DNA of 64,000 nucleotides from JBARDN01 sp963755705 (GCA_963755705.1 CAVWKW010000003.1:310001-374000), one strand, 5' to 3'; positions 51,426-61,005 are shown, numbered from the stretch's first letter. Numbers and translations are program-made. The notes: a model not told the origin generated them from the letters alone.

Positions 51426-51665
51426 TCGTTAGGGAGGATGGCGCGGCTTCAGAAAGCGTGGGATCGCAGGATAACGCCTGTGCCACATGGCTTTTCGGCA
51501 GATCGGCGGCGTGCGGAGGCGAGCGCGCCGCGACGCGCCCCTGCGAAAAGGACGGGTCATAAAAATCGGTATTTGCAACGACCGACTGAGTCTCCGGCGG
51601 CTCGCCGGGCGACGCGAAGCGTCCTCGGTGTGGATAAAAGCGGCGGAGCAGCACCCTCACCCACG

Positions 51666-51686
51666 CCCTCTCCCGAGGGGAGAGGG
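51666..51686 (-). terminator. Hairpin downstream of the PhyH gene
   Basis: CCCTCTCCC and GGGAGAGGG pair around GAG, 37 bp past the stop of the PhyH gene on the minus strand. It resembles a widespread intergenic palindrome and has no T run, so it is a weak terminator candidate. Confidence 0.4.
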
Positions 51687-51722
51687 TATCCAGCGAAGGC
51701 GGGCGCGGGTGCGGAGTCGGGA

Positions 51723-52526
51723 TCAGACGAAGGCGCCTTGTTTGCGCTTGGGGAAGGCTAGTTGGCGCATCCGCTCCGGAGGGCCGTCCATGAATCCGAT
51801 CGAATTGAGATACAACTCGCCACCGAGCAGGCGGCGCAGCAGCGGGGTTGCGCGATGCCATACTTCCTCGCGCACTGAGACGAGGTGATTTTCCTGCACC
51901 CGCAGGAACGGACGCACGTAGTACGCGAACATCGCGCGGCGCTGTCCGGCGCGAGTCACGTTGGCGCCGGTGCGATGCCACGTGTAGCCGTGCAGGATCG
52001 CGAGCGAGCCCGCAGGCGCGAGCAGCGGCACGCAGGTGTAGGACATCCTGGGATCGGGATTGGCGCGCATCCGATGCGATCCCGGAACGTACTCCGTGCC
52101 GCCGTTTTCCAGCGTGAAGTCGTCGAGGATCCAGATCGCGTTGGCGGACAGGGGCGCCTCCGGATGCGGCGGCGGCACGTAGCCGGAATCCGAATGCAGC
52201 AGCATCGGCTCGCCGCCCGGACCGGTGGTGTTGGAGGAAAATCCCGAGAGGATAAAATCTCCGCTCAGGACCTGCTGCATTATCGCCATCACTTCGGGTT
52301 GCTGAACGGCCTGCTCGAACACTTCACCCTTGTTGACGAGGTTAAAGATGCGCTGGTTGGCGCCTTCGGATTCGAGAAAGCCGACGCCTGCGGCGCGTTC
52401 GGAACAATTGAGCGCGTCGATCTGTTCACGCAGGCGGGCGAGGGTCTCGCGCGGAATAAAATCGCGAATGAGCGCGATACCGTCGCGCTCGAGGGTGGCA
52501 ATGGTGCGGTCGAGATCGAAATCCAT
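51723..52526 (-). CDS. Phytanoyl-CoA dioxygenase (PhyH) family protein
   Basis: The protein has about 267 residues. The iron site is visible: H-x-D in LLHSDSGY, and the distal His in LHGYTWHRTGAN with the 2-oxoglutarate-binding Arg or nearby R in TRAGQRRAMF. N-terminal RDGIALIRDFIP is the family start. These 2-oxoglutarate/Fe(II) oxygenases hydroxylate small organic substrates. ATG 52526 was chosen; a GTG one codon earlier is possible, GGAGG lies about 13 nt upstream. It is monocistronic. The substrate is unknown. Confidence 0.87.
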   Translation of the reverse strand: MDFDLDRTIATLERDGIALIRDFIPRETLARLREQIDALNCSERAAGVGFLESEGANQRIFNLVNKGEVFEQAVQQPEVMAIMQQVLSGDFILSGFSSNTTGPGGEPMLLHSDSGYVPPPHPEAPLSANAIWILDDFTLENGGTEYVPGSHRMRANPDPRMSYTCVPLLAPAGSLAILHGYTWHRTGANVTRAGQRRAMFAYYVRPFLRVQENHLVSVREEVWHRATPLLRRLLGGELYLNSIGFMDGPPERMRQLAFPKRKQGAFV

Positions 52527-52697
52527 CACGGGACGCAAACCTCCGTCGTTCCTGCGGGAGTTCCTGAACGATCGGTTAATTGTGCAACATTCGCGCTTAC
52601 GATGACAATCCGGCGTCTCGCCGGTCATTCCCGCGCGCGTGGCTGCCGCGCGCGAGACGGACCTCTCCGCAGCGCGACCGCAATTTCAAACCGGACG

Positions 52698-53240
52698 CTA
52701 ATGCGTCAGCAGCATGTAGATCGTGCCCGAGAGCAGCACCAGGAGGCCGGGATTTACGTGGCGCCATAGGAGGATCGCGCCGACGGCGAGCGCGATTCCA
52801 AGGCCGAGCGGATTCATTCGTCCCGTGATTGGACTGACGATCGTCAACCTTGCGATCGCGTAGGTGCCCGCGCACATCAGGCCGATCGCGACGGGCGCCA
52901 TCCCGCGCTGCACCGCGAGACGCCATGGCGAGCCCTCGAAATGGACCCATAGCCGGTTCGCGAACAGCGTCAGGATACAGTCGGGCAGGAAAAATGCGAT
53001 ACCGACGACTGCCGCGCCGAGCGCGCCCATCAGCTTGTAGCCGATGACCAGCACCATCAGCATGTTCGGACCGGGCGCAACCTGTCCGAGACTGTAGATA
53101 TCGCGGAATCCCTTATCGGTCAGATGAAACCAGTGCACCGTCGCATGCTGCATCTCCGGCAGTACCGCGGTTCCGCCGCCCACGGCCAGAATCCCGAGCA
53201 TCGCGAACACCAAGCCGAGCTTGAGCAGTTGGGTTCTCAT
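52698..53240 (-). CDS. Chromate transporter family protein, second half-size subunit
   Basis: The 180-residue protein is one CHR domain: LKLGLVFAMLGILAVGGGTAV, then YSLGQVAPGPNMLMVLVIGYKLMG and about five to six membrane segments. ChrA-type transporters usually fuse two CHR halves; here the halves are separate genes. It starts 10 bp after the stop of the other half, so the two are surely cotranscribed and probably make a heterodimer. Chromate efflux is the family role, but not proven for short CHR pairs. Confidence 0.85.
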   Translation of the reverse strand: MRTQLLKLGLVFAMLGILAVGGGTAVLPEMQHATVHWFHLTDKGFRDIYSLGQVAPGPNMLMVLVIGYKLMGALGAAVVGIAFFLPDCILTLFANRLWVHFEGSPWRLAVQRGMAPVAIGLMCAGTYAIARLTIVSPITGRMNPLGLGIALAVGAILLWRHVNPGLLVLLSGTIYMLLTH

Positions 53241-53250
53241 CGATGAAGTC

Positions 53251-53898
53251 CTAGTGCCTCAAGTTCCCGTGGCGCGGTCCGCGATGAAACGGCATGTGCA
53301 ACTCGGCGGTCTGAGCGAGCGATCCGCTGGAGCCGGGGCGGTACAGGTAGATCGCGAAGGGCGCGATGACCAGGAGCACCCACACCAGCGAGATCCGGAA
53401 AACCGAGACCGCAGCGAAAGTGATCAGGATAATTGCGAGGTCGAGCGGTTTGGTAAATTGGCGGCGGCCGAGTTGCAGCGTCACGACCGAGAGCATCCCG
53501 ACCGCGGCGGCCGCGATTCCGAGCAGGAACTGGTTGACGCGGGGATTATGCCCGCTGTTGGTCCACAGGACGCCGAGCGTCATCACGATTATCGCGCCGG
53601 GGATCATCAGGCCGATCACCGCGGCGAGTGCGCCGGGAATTCCGCGCAGGTTGTCGCCGACGATCACCGCGATATTGACCGAGTTCAGGCCGGGCAGAGT
53701 CTCGGAGATTTCGAGCGTCGCAAGGAAGTCTTCGTCGGTCAGCCACTTGGCGCCGCCGACGACGTACTCGCGTTCATAGGCGACCACGCCGCCGCCGAAG
53801 CTGACCAGTCCCGCCATGAAGAATAGCTTGAACAGATCGAACAGCGAGACCCGCTTCGCCGCGGGCGCTGATTCATTCGCGGTGTTTGACGGCGGCAT
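53251..53898 (-). CDS. Chromate transporter family protein, first half-size subunit
   Basis: The protein has about 215 residues and one CHR domain: LFKLFFMAGLVSFGGGVVAYEREYV, followed by WLTDEDFLATLEISETLPGLNSVNIAVIVGDNLRGIPGAL, the first-half CHR signature. The ATG at 53898 overlaps the end of the CYTH-like gene by 26 bp and has GGACTGGGAA just upstream. The long upstream open frame is only a shadow of the CYTH-like gene. It is coupled to the second half downstream. Confidence 0.85.
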   Translation of the reverse strand: MPPSNTANESAPAAKRVSLFDLFKLFFMAGLVSFGGGVVAYEREYVVGGAKWLTDEDFLATLEISETLPGLNSVNIAVIVGDNLRGIPGALAAVIGLMIPGAIIVMTLGVLWTNSGHNPRVNQFLLGIAAAAVGMLSVVTLQLGRRQFTKPLDLAIILITFAAVSVFRISLVWVLLVIAPFAIYLYRPGSSGSLAQTAELHMPFHRGPRHGNLRH

Positions 53899-54760
53899 TT
53901 CCCAGTCCGTAAACCAGCGCGGTCTTGGTGGTGCCGCGTTCGATCCAATCCGAGCATCGTTGCTGCAGGCCGAGATAGAACTGCTCCGACAGTTCGCGGG
54001 GCTTTTTATGCATCGCGGCGGGCCGGTCGAATTTGAGCTGAAACGCGAACTCGGCGACCAGCGGCTGGTCGCTATCGCGCACGCGCCAGACCGCAAGGTT
54101 GCATTTGGCGCTGAGATGCCCGCCGAAATCGAGCACGCCCAGCTCGAACAAGTACTCGGCGATGGCGGCGCCATGCACCGGCGCCATCGTGGCTTTCGGA
54201 TTCGCGCCGATGGTCCCGAGCGCGGGAAAGGCATTCGAGATCAGCTCGACCTTTTGCGTGAGCAGGATATTGGGCGTATCGAGCTCGCAATTGTGCGAAT
54301 AGACCAGGCGCATCCCGACCGAGTCATCCTTGGGCAGCAGGATTTCTTCCTTGAACTTGATCGTGTAGAGGCAGGGCAAGAGCGGGCGCACGTCAACCGA
54401 AGCGGCAGTGGTCTGGTTCGGATGGCGGAACTTGAGGACCAGCTCGTGATTGGATTCGGGCAGCCCATGTTTGAAGAAGGTGCGTTTGCGCAGGATGAAA
54501 CCGGCGTTGTAGAGCTTGAAATGCGGGGTATCGAAGAACACGACCTCGCGAATTTGCGGGGTCGGCTGCTCTTCTTCCTCCATCTTGCTCAGATGCACGC
54601 CGAGGGTCTTGGCGGTGTGATGCGCGATCTTCCAGAATTTGTGAAATGAAGCGGGCTTGTGGAATTTGTCCGCGCCGAGCAGCAGCTTGTATTCGCGGAA
54701 TTTGATCTCGTCCGCCGGAATCGGCTCGTAGAGATTCTTGTGGTTCGCCTGTGGGCTCAT
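53873..54760 (-). CDS. CYTH-like (triphosphate tunnel metalloenzyme fold) protein
   Basis: The 295-residue protein has CYTH-like features: KFREYKLLL, where an E-x-E-x-K motif would be expected, VVFFDTPHFKLYNAGFILRKR (the DTP-L-x-x-G-x-x-L-R-x-R strand pair) and HELVLKFR. The C-terminal half (VELISNAFPALGTIGANPK onwards) is unlike the short CYTH enzymes. CYTH proteins act on triphosphates or polyphosphate, which would fit the PPK2 gene at 18.9 kb, but no catalytic assignment is certain. It is the first gene of an apparent operon with the chromate transporter pair. Confidence 0.55.
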   Translation of the reverse strand: MSPQANHKNLYEPIPADEIKFREYKLLLGADKFHKPASFHKFWKIAHHTAKTLGVHLSKMEEEEQPTPQIREVVFFDTPHFKLYNAGFILRKRTFFKHGLPESNHELVLKFRHPNQTTAASVDVRPLLPCLYTIKFKEEILLPKDDSVGMRLVYSHNCELDTPNILLTQKVELISNAFPALGTIGANPKATMAPVHGAAIAEYLFELGVLDFGGHLSAKCNLAVWRVRDSDQPLVAEFAFQLKFDRPAAMHKKPRELSEQFYLGLQQRCSDWIERGTTKTALVYGLGNAAVKHRE

Positions 54761-54924
54761 CCGGGCTATTTTCAGGCTCCGCTATAAATAAAGCGCCGTA
54801 ATACAGCGACGCTTGACCAATCGAAGTAACAGTCCCAGCGCCAAGGGTCAATTGTTTTGCGACTTTAGCACGTCGCGGCGCGCAGACGCTTGATTTAAGC
54901 GCAGGTTTGCCGCACTTACGGGGT

Positions 54925-56211
54925 ATGGAAACCAATTCGAGCCTGTGGGCGCGGCTGCAATCCGCGGTGCCAAGAGGAGTCAGCGTGTCGTTGCCGATTT
55001 TCGCAGCCTCGGCTGAGAACGCGGAGCTCCGCGACGTCGAAGGGCGACGCTATATCGATTTCGCCGGCGGAATCGCGGTGCTGGGAATCGGGCATCGCCA
55101 TCCCCGCGTCATCGCCGCCGCGCAGGCGCAGCTCGGCACGCTCACGCACGCGTGTTTTCAAGTGACGCCGTACGAATCATACGTGCGGCTGGCGGAGCGG
55201 CTGAACGAGCTTGCACCCGGAGCGGAGCCGAAGAAAACCATCTTCCTGACCACCGGGGCCGAAGCGATCGAGAACGCGGTCAAGATCGCGCGCTATGCGA
55301 CCGGGCGCAGCGGCGTGATCGCGTTCGAGGGAGCGTTTCACGGGCGCACAATGATGGCGCTGGGACTGACCGGCAAGGTGAATCCGTACAAGGTCGGGTT
55401 CGGGCCGTTTCCGGCGGACATTTTTCATGCGCCGTTTCCCGATGAGTATCATGGCGGCAGTGTCGCGGCCTCGATGAGCGCGATCGAGGGGATATTTCAT
55501 TCCTCGCTCGAGCCTGCGCGCACCGCCGCGATTATCATCGAGCCGGTCCAGGGCGAGGGTGGCTTCAACGTCGCGCCGGCGGAGTTCCTGCGCGAGCTGC
55601 GCGCCCTGTGCGATCGCCACGGGATCATCCTGATTGCCGACGAGGTGCAAACCGGCTTTGGTCGCACCGGGCGGATGTTCGCGATCGAGCACGCGGGCGT
55701 GGTGCCGGACCTGATCGCGATGGCGAAGAGTCTCGGCGGCGGGTTCCCGATCTCCGCGGTGACGGGCGCGGCGAAGTTGATGGATAGCGTCGCGCCGGGT
55801 GGCCTCGGCGGCACCTATGCCGGAAATCCGGTCGCATGCGCGGCGGCGCTGGCGGTGCTGGACGTGATGCGCGACGAGGAAATTCTGGCGCGCGCCGCGA
55901 AACTGGGAGCGATGATCCGCGCGCGGCTGTATAAGATGCAGCACGATGCGCGGTTCGGATGTATCGGCGACGTGCGCGGGCTTGGCGCGATGCTGGCGTT
56001 CGAGCTGGTGAAGGATCGCGCGACGGGCGAGCCTGCGTCCGAGCTGACGCGCCGTTTGGTGCTGTGCGCGGCGGAACGGGGACTGGTGATCCTGTCGTGC
56101 GGAACTCACGCGAACGTGATTCGGATCCTCGCGCCGCTGACCGCACCGCTCGAGCAGGTGGACGAAGGCATGAGCATCCTGGAAGCCTCGCTAGCGGATC
56201 TGGTTGCGTGA
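54925..56211 (+). CDS. gabT: 4-aminobutyrate aminotransferase-like class III aminotransferase
   Basis: The protein has about 428 residues. It has the class III PLP site: TTGAEAIENAVKIAR, GAFHGRTMMALGLTGK, EPVQGEGGFNVAP, IADEVQTGFGRTGRMF and the PLP Lys in MAKSLGGGFPIS. The close match of EPVQGEGGFN and the length are typical of GabT, which moves an amino group from 4-aminobutyrate to 2-oxoglutarate. No succinate-semialdehyde dehydrogenase lies beside it. METNSS at 54925 was chosen over an upstream TTG. It is divergent from the CYTH-like gene. Confidence 0.88.
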   Translation: METNSSLWARLQSAVPRGVSVSLPIFAASAENAELRDVEGRRYIDFAGGIAVLGIGHRHPRVIAAAQAQLGTLTHACFQVTPYESYVRLAERLNELAPGAEPKKTIFLTTGAEAIENAVKIARYATGRSGVIAFEGAFHGRTMMALGLTGKVNPYKVGFGPFPADIFHAPFPDEYHGGSVAASMSAIEGIFHSSLEPARTAAIIIEPVQGEGGFNVAPAEFLRELRALCDRHGIILIADEVQTGFGRTGRMFAIEHAGVVPDLIAMAKSLGGGFPISAVTGAAKLMDSVAPGGLGGTYAGNPVACAAALAVLDVMRDEEILARAAKLGAMIRARLYKMQHDARFGCIGDVRGLGAMLAFELVKDRATGEPASELTRRLVLCAAERGLVILSCGTHANVIRILAPLTAPLEQVDEGMSILEASLADLVA

Positions 56212-56385
56212 TCGGATCCTCGCCCGCTGTCTGATCCCTCCCCCGAAGGTGAGGTTTGCGTATCGGAAAGGGGTGCCAGTCGTGGTCGACAACTTGATAC
56301 CTCGATCAGCGGATGTTAGCGTCGCGGCGGTTGGGCGCGGAGGGATGGGCGCGAGAAATCGCGCATGGCGGAAGCGGATTCATGC

Positions 56386-57288
56386 ATGACTGAGCATCGA
56401 CGGCTCCCTGATTTTATCGCGGTGGGCCCACAGCGCACCGGAACGACCTGGCTGCACAAGGTGCTGGCCGGGCACGCCGGTTTACCGTCAACCAAGGAAA
56501 CCGATTTTTTTCTGAAAAACTTCGATCGCGGCTGCGACTGGTACCTCGCGTTCTTCGAGGCGTGTCCGAGCGCGGCACCGATGGGCGAGATCGATCCGAA
56601 TTATTTTGGCGCGTCGGTGGCACGCGAGCGAATCGCCGCGATGCTGCCGCAGTGCAAGATCGTGGTCTCGCTGCGCGATCCGACCGAGCGCGCATGGTCG
56701 TCGTATCGCACGATGCGGCGTGACGCGTGGACCCGCGCCGGCTTCGAAGACACGGTCATGCGCAGCGAGATTATCCGCGAGTCGAGCCGCTATGCGTTCC
56801 ATCTGGCCAACTGGCAGCGCGACTTCGGACTCGATCAGGTGCTGACCTGTCTTTACGATGACCTCGAAGCCGATCCTCAGGCATACCTGGATCGGATCTG
56901 CGAATTTATTGGCGCGCCACAGATCACGGTGAGCGGAACCGCCGCTGCGACCGAACGCGTCAACACCGTGGTCGAGGCTCCGCGCAGCCGCAAGCTTGCG
57001 CAAAGCGCGCGCGACGCGCGCGATTGGCTGGCGATGCATCGGTGGAATCGCGCGAGCCATGCGCTGGAACGGCTCGGAGTCTGGCGCTTCGCGTTCGCGG
57101 GCGGCCAGGAGTTCGGCGCGATCGATCCAGCCGCGGAGGCGCGGCTGCGCGAATATTTTCTTCCCGAGGTGGAAGAGCTCGAGGCGCTGATTGGCCGCGA
57201 CCTCGAGGCATGGAAACGTCCGCGCCCGCATCCGGGCCGGAACGCGGATGCGTCCGCGCCGAATCGCGCGCGCGGCGCCGGAGCGTAG
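56386..57288 (+). CDS. Sulfotransferase, array member 1
   Basis: The 300-residue protein has both PAPS-binding motifs: FIAVGPQRTGTTWLHKVL (5'-phosphosulfate loop, about 10-27) and SLRDPTERAWSSYR (3'-phosphate, about 95-108). The C-terminal motif PEVEELEALIGRDLEAWK recurs in all three sulfotransferases of the array. It moves sulfate from PAPS to a sugar or lipid hydroxyl or amine. ATG 56386 is preferred to 56365 by alignment with the paralogs. The first glycosyltransferase starts 5 bp after its stop. Confidence 0.87.
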   Translation: MTEHRRLPDFIAVGPQRTGTTWLHKVLAGHAGLPSTKETDFFLKNFDRGCDWYLAFFEACPSAAPMGEIDPNYFGASVARERIAAMLPQCKIVVSLRDPTERAWSSYRTMRRDAWTRAGFEDTVMRSEIIRESSRYAFHLANWQRDFGLDQVLTCLYDDLEADPQAYLDRICEFIGAPQITVSGTAAATERVNTVVEAPRSRKLAQSARDARDWLAMHRWNRASHALERLGVWRFAFAGGQEFGAIDPAAEARLREYFLPEVEELEALIGRDLEAWKRPRPHPGRNADASAPNRARGAGA

Positions 57289-57293
57289 CCGCG

Positions 57294-58253
57294 ATGCCGC
57301 GCGTATCGGTAATTATTCCAGCCTACAATGCGGCCGACACGATCGGGCAGGCGCTCGAAAGCGCGTTTGCGCAGAGCTTCACCGACTACGAAGTTATAAT
57401 CGTTAACGACGGATCGATCGACGCGATCGACGCGGCGATAGCGCCATATCGCGATCGCGTCACACTCATCCGGCAGCGAAACCGCGGGATCTCCGCCGCC
57501 AGGAACGCCGGCGCCGCATCCGCCTCGGGCGAATACCTCGCATTCCTTGACGCCGACGACATCTGGATGCCCCAGCGGCTGGCGAGAACGGTTGCGGTGC
57601 TCGAAGCCGATCCGCGCTGCGTGATGGTTTCCGCCGGGGCGGTGACCATCGACAAGGACGGAGCTCAAAGCGGGGAGTATGCAATCGAGCGCGCCGCGAG
57701 TTTGACTCCCGGCCTGGCGGAAATCGTTTCGGGCAAGACGCAAATCAAGGTCAGTTCGATTTTAATTCGCTGCGGGATTTTTGAGCGGGCCGGCGGTTTC
57801 GACGAAGCCTCATTCGGACGGCTGCGCGGCGGCGAAGACTCGTATCTCTATTCGCTCGCGAGCGAGCACGGCACGATTCGGCTGGTGCCGGAGGCGTTGG
57901 TGAAATATCGCGCTGAGCTGACGCGCAACCGGATGTGGAAATATGAGCGCGGACGCCGCATCCTGATCCGCAAATGGCGCAAGCGCTACGGCGGGAAAAT
58001 CAATTCCCCGCTCAGGATTCAAATCCGTGCGTGGGTGCTGGCGTGGAATGAAATAGGGATCGCGGCGACCGAGCGCGCGAACCTCAAAATGGCGCGCGCC
58101 GCATTTCGCGCCGCGCTGCACCTGGAGCCGTGGAGATGGCGGTTGCGGGCGCGGATGATGCGCACCTACCTTCCGCCGCGGGTAGTGGCGCGGATGGCCG
58201 ATCGGCGGGCCGAGCGCAAACGGATCTCACGCGGGTTGCGGGCGAAAACGTGA
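57294..58253 (+). CDS. Family-2 glycosyltransferase, array member 2
   Basis: The 319-residue protein has a GT-A fold: PRVSVIIPAYNAADTIGQAL, VIIVNDGS, the donor-binding QRNRGISAARNAGA and metal-binding DADD (86-89). It has no membrane segments, so it is a cytoplasmic or peripheral GT2. The C-terminal RAAFRAALHLEPWRW repeats a TPR-like motif of the other two glycosyltransferases. It starts 5 bp after sulfotransferase 1 and overlaps sulfotransferase 2 by 4 nt (GTGA). Confidence 0.9.
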   Translation: MPRVSVIIPAYNAADTIGQALESAFAQSFTDYEVIIVNDGSIDAIDAAIAPYRDRVTLIRQRNRGISAARNAGAASASGEYLAFLDADDIWMPQRLARTVAVLEADPRCVMVSAGAVTIDKDGAQSGEYAIERAASLTPGLAEIVSGKTQIKVSSILIRCGIFERAGGFDEASFGRLRGGEDSYLYSLASEHGTIRLVPEALVKYRAELTRNRMWKYERGRRILIRKWRKRYGGKINSPLRIQIRAWVLAWNEIGIAATERANLKMARAAFRAALHLEPWRWRLRARMMRTYLPPRVVARMADRRAERKRISRGLRAKT

Positions 58254-59146
58254 AACCGCGGCAAGCAGAAGAGCCGCATGCCGCTGCCCGGCTGCCAGAT
58301 TTCATCGCGGTTGGACCAGGACGCACGGCGACCACCTGGCTGCACGAGAAGCTGAAGGGTCACGTCAACCTTCCGGCGGGAATCAAGGAGACCGATTTTT
58401 TCACCACCAATTACGCCCGGGGAATTGATTGGTACGGGCGGCATTTTCGCTACGCTTCGGGCGCGCGGCCGATCGGCGAAGTAAATCCGTATTTCGGATT
58501 TCCCGAGGCCGCGGAGCGAATCCATCGGCATATTCCCGGCTGCAAGATCATCTGCACGTTTCGAAATCCGGTCGAGCGGGTTTATTCGTCGTACAAACTG
58601 TGGCGGCATTATACGCAGACCAGTTTGCCGATGGACGAATTCCTGGTGAAGGTGCCGCAGATTATCGAGGTGACCCGCTATGCCAAACATCTGCCGGACT
58701 GGCAGACGCGGTTCGGAGCGGAGCGCGTGCTGGTGCTGCTCAACGACGACTTGCGCGTGGACCCGCAAGCGTTCCTTGATCGGGTGTGCGGCTTTATCGG
58801 GATTGAGAGGTACGCGGTTCCTGCCGCGGCGTCCGGCGCGGGTATGATCAACTCGATTGACGACCTGCCGCGATATCCGCGCGTCGCGCGGCGCGCGCGT
58901 CATCTGCTGTACTGGCTCGAAGAGCGGCAAGCGTATGGGCTGTCGAATTTCCTCGAGCGCGCGGGAGTTTGGACCTGGTCATTTGGCGGCGGCGCGAAGT
59001 TCGGCCCGATCGATCGGAAGCTCGAAGCGCATCTGCACGAAATATTCTTGCCCGAGATCGAGGCGCTGGAGAAAATGCTCGGCCGCGATCTGTCCGCGTG
59101 GAAAACTCCCCGCGCGGGCGCGGCGCCGTGCGACTCCGTCCGCTGA
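58250..59146 (+). CDS. Sulfotransferase, array member 3
   Basis: The 298-residue protein starts at a GTG overlapping the previous stop. PAPS motifs are FIAVGPGRTATTWLHEKL and TFRNPVERVYSSYK. The C-terminal PEIEALEKMLGRDLSAWK equals the array motif. The loop Gly-x-x-Arg-Thr-Ala-Thr-Thr differs slightly from member 1. It lies 12 bp before the second glycosyltransferase. The pairing of sulfotransferase and glycosyltransferase genes suggests that each sugar is sulfated by a partner enzyme, which is inference. Confidence 0.87.
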   Translation: MKPRQAEEPHAAARLPDFIAVGPGRTATTWLHEKLKGHVNLPAGIKETDFFTTNYARGIDWYGRHFRYASGARPIGEVNPYFGFPEAAERIHRHIPGCKIICTFRNPVERVYSSYKLWRHYTQTSLPMDEFLVKVPQIIEVTRYAKHLPDWQTRFGAERVLVLLNDDLRVDPQAFLDRVCGFIGIERYAVPAAASGAGMINSIDDLPRYPRVARRARHLLYWLEERQAYGLSNFLERAGVWTWSFGGGAKFGPIDRKLEAHLHEIFLPEIEALEKMLGRDLSAWKTPRAGAAPCDSVR

Positions 59147-59158
59147 CGCCGCGAGCCG

Positions 59159-60058
59159 ATGCCGCAAATTTCGGTAATAATTCCGATGTACGACAGCGCC
59201 GCGACGATCGCGCGCGCGATCGAAAGCGCGCTCGCACAGACCGCGGGTGACCTGGAGATCATTTGCGTCGATGACGGCTCCGCCGATCGCTCGGTCGCGA
59301 TCGCGCGCGGCTACGGCGCCCGCGTGCGCGTGCTGACCCAGGAGAATCGCGGTCCCTCGGCGGCGCGCAACGCCGGGGCGCGCGCTGCGAGCGGCGATCT
59401 GGTTTTGTTCCTCGACGCCGACGATTTTCTGCGCCCGGCGATGCTCGCGCGATGCGCCGAAGAACTGCGCGCGAACGCTGATTGCGTGCTTGCGTACACC
59501 AACGCCGAGATTGTCGATGACTCCGGCCGCGTCCTGCGCGTTTCGATGGTGAGCGCGGCGCGAGCGCATCCGCCGGCGATGGACGAGCTGCTCGCGCACA
59601 TATGGCCGATCGTGCCGAGCACAGCGATGATACGGCGCAGCGCATTTGAGGCGGCGGGAGGATTCAACGAGGCGCTGCGCTCGTGCGAGGATATCCACTT
59701 CTGGCTTCTCGCGCGCGAGCACGGCAGCTTCATCTATATTCCCGAGGTGCTGGCCGCGAAAACCGAGGATAAACTATTTCCCAAGATATTGGAGCGCGAC
59801 GCCGGCGCGCACCAGTTCGCGCGGCTGGTGCGCCAGCGTTACGGTAATCGCGGCGCGGGGCTGCTGCGCGAATTCAGCAGGATGAAGGCGCGCCTGCTCG
59901 AGCAATGCGGAGCCGAAGCGGTTCGCGCGGGAAATTTGCGCGAGGCGCGGCGATGCTTCGCGCACGCTATCGGATACCAGCCCTCGCGGCTGGTCAACTA
60001 TCTGCGCGTGCTCAAGACGCTCGCGACGCCCGGCGCGCCGGCCGGCATCCTGAAATGA
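59159..60058 (+). CDS. Family-2 glycosyltransferase, array member 4
   Basis: The 299-residue protein starts MPQISVIIPMYDSAATIARAI. Further motifs are ICVDDGSADRS, the QENRGPSAARNAGA donor loop and DADD (86-89). It ends EARRCFAHAIGYQPSR, comparable to the other two. It has no membrane segments. It overlaps the next glycosyltransferase by 4 nt (ATGA). Confidence 0.9.
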   Translation: MPQISVIIPMYDSAATIARAIESALAQTAGDLEIICVDDGSADRSVAIARGYGARVRVLTQENRGPSAARNAGARAASGDLVLFLDADDFLRPAMLARCAEELRANADCVLAYTNAEIVDDSGRVLRVSMVSAARAHPPAMDELLAHIWPIVPSTAMIRRSAFEAAGGFNEALRSCEDIHFWLLAREHGSFIYIPEVLAAKTEDKLFPKILERDAGAHQFARLVRQRYGNRGAGLLREFSRMKARLLEQCGAEAVRAGNLREARRCFAHAIGYQPSRLVNYLRVLKTLATPGAPAGILK

Positions 60059-61005
60059 GCGGTGCAGGGCGAGCGCCGCGCGTGTCGGTGATCGTGCCGT
60101 TGTACAACGGCGCGGCGACCGTTGCGGCGGCGCTCGAGAGCATTTTCGCGCAGTCCTTCAGCGATTTCGAAGTTGTCGCGATCGATGACGGCTCGAGCGA
60201 CGACTCGCTGAAAGTGCTTGAGCGCTACCGTCCGCGGGTGCGAATTCTGACGCAGCGGAACCGGGGGCCGTCGGCGGCGCGAAATCTTGGCGTGAGCAAT
60301 TCGTCGGGCGAGTATGTGGGCTTTCTGGACGCCGACGATCTCTGGCGTCCGGAATTTCTCGAACGGACGATCGCGGTTCTGGATAAGGACGCGGCCAGCG
60401 TGCTGGCCTATACCGATCTCGAACTCGCCGATAGCACCGGCGAAGTGATGGGCACGCGGCTTATCGGCGCGCGCGGCGTGCCCAGCCTGAATGACATGCT
60501 CGAGCGGCTGTGGCCGATCCTGCCAAGCTCGGTTCTGATGCGGCGTGATGCGTTCGGGCGCGCAGGCGGATTTCCCGAAGCATTGACCAGTTTCGAGGAC
60601 GTATATTTCTGGCTGCTCGCGCGCGAGCAGGGGGCCTTCAGCTATATAGCCGAGCCGCTTGCGATTTGGCGCTTCGCGCTGTTTCCGGCGCCGCTCAAAC
60701 CCGCGGGCGGGCAGGAAGCGGCGGGGCGGGTTTTCGATGAGATGCTGCAGCGGCGCTTTGGTGTGCGCGGGCTTGCTCACGTGGCTGCGCGTCAGCGCGC
60801 GCCGCGCAGTATCCTTGGATATATCGGGTTGCATGCGCTCGCGCGGGGCGATCAGATTGCAGCGCGGCGAGCGTTCGGCGCGGCGCTGCGGACTGATCCA
60901 TGGCGGATGAAGAATTATTTGCGTTATGCGCGCACGTATCTGCCGCGGCCGATCGCGCGCGCTCTTTCCGGCGGCAGAGCGGACGAACCCGGGCGCAGAA
61001 GATAG
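60055..61005 (+). CDS. Family-2 glycosyltransferase, array member 5
   Basis: The 316-residue protein starts at ATG 60055 in an ATGA overlap. Motifs: PRVSVIVPLYNGAATVAAAL, VAIDDGSSDD, QRNRGPSAARNLGV and DADD (92-95). The C-terminal AARRAFGAALRTDPWR is the array repeat. Sequence similarity to members 2 and 4 is obvious over the whole N-domain, so the three derive from local duplication. The upstream in-frame extension belongs to member 4. Confidence 0.9.
   Translation: MSGAGRAPRVSVIVPLYNGAATVAAALESIFAQSFSDFEVVAIDDGSSDDSLKVLERYRPRVRILTQRNRGPSAARNLGVSNSSGEYVGFLDADDLWRPEFLERTIAVLDKDAASVLAYTDLELADSTGEVMGTRLIGARGVPSLNDMLERLWPILPSSVLMRRDAFGRAGGFPEALTSFEDVYFWLLAREQGAFSYIAEPLAIWRFALFPAPLKPAGGQEAAGRVFDEMLQRRFGVRGLAHVAARQRAPRSILGYIGLHALARGDQIAARRAFGAALRTDPWRMKNYLRYARTYLPRPIARALSGGRADEPGRRR

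Noticed and set aside
51213..51761. Plus-strand open frame of 182 codons between the hydrolase and PhyH genes
   Set aside because: It spans the intergenic repeats, has no ribosome site or recognisable domain, and runs into the PhyH gene.
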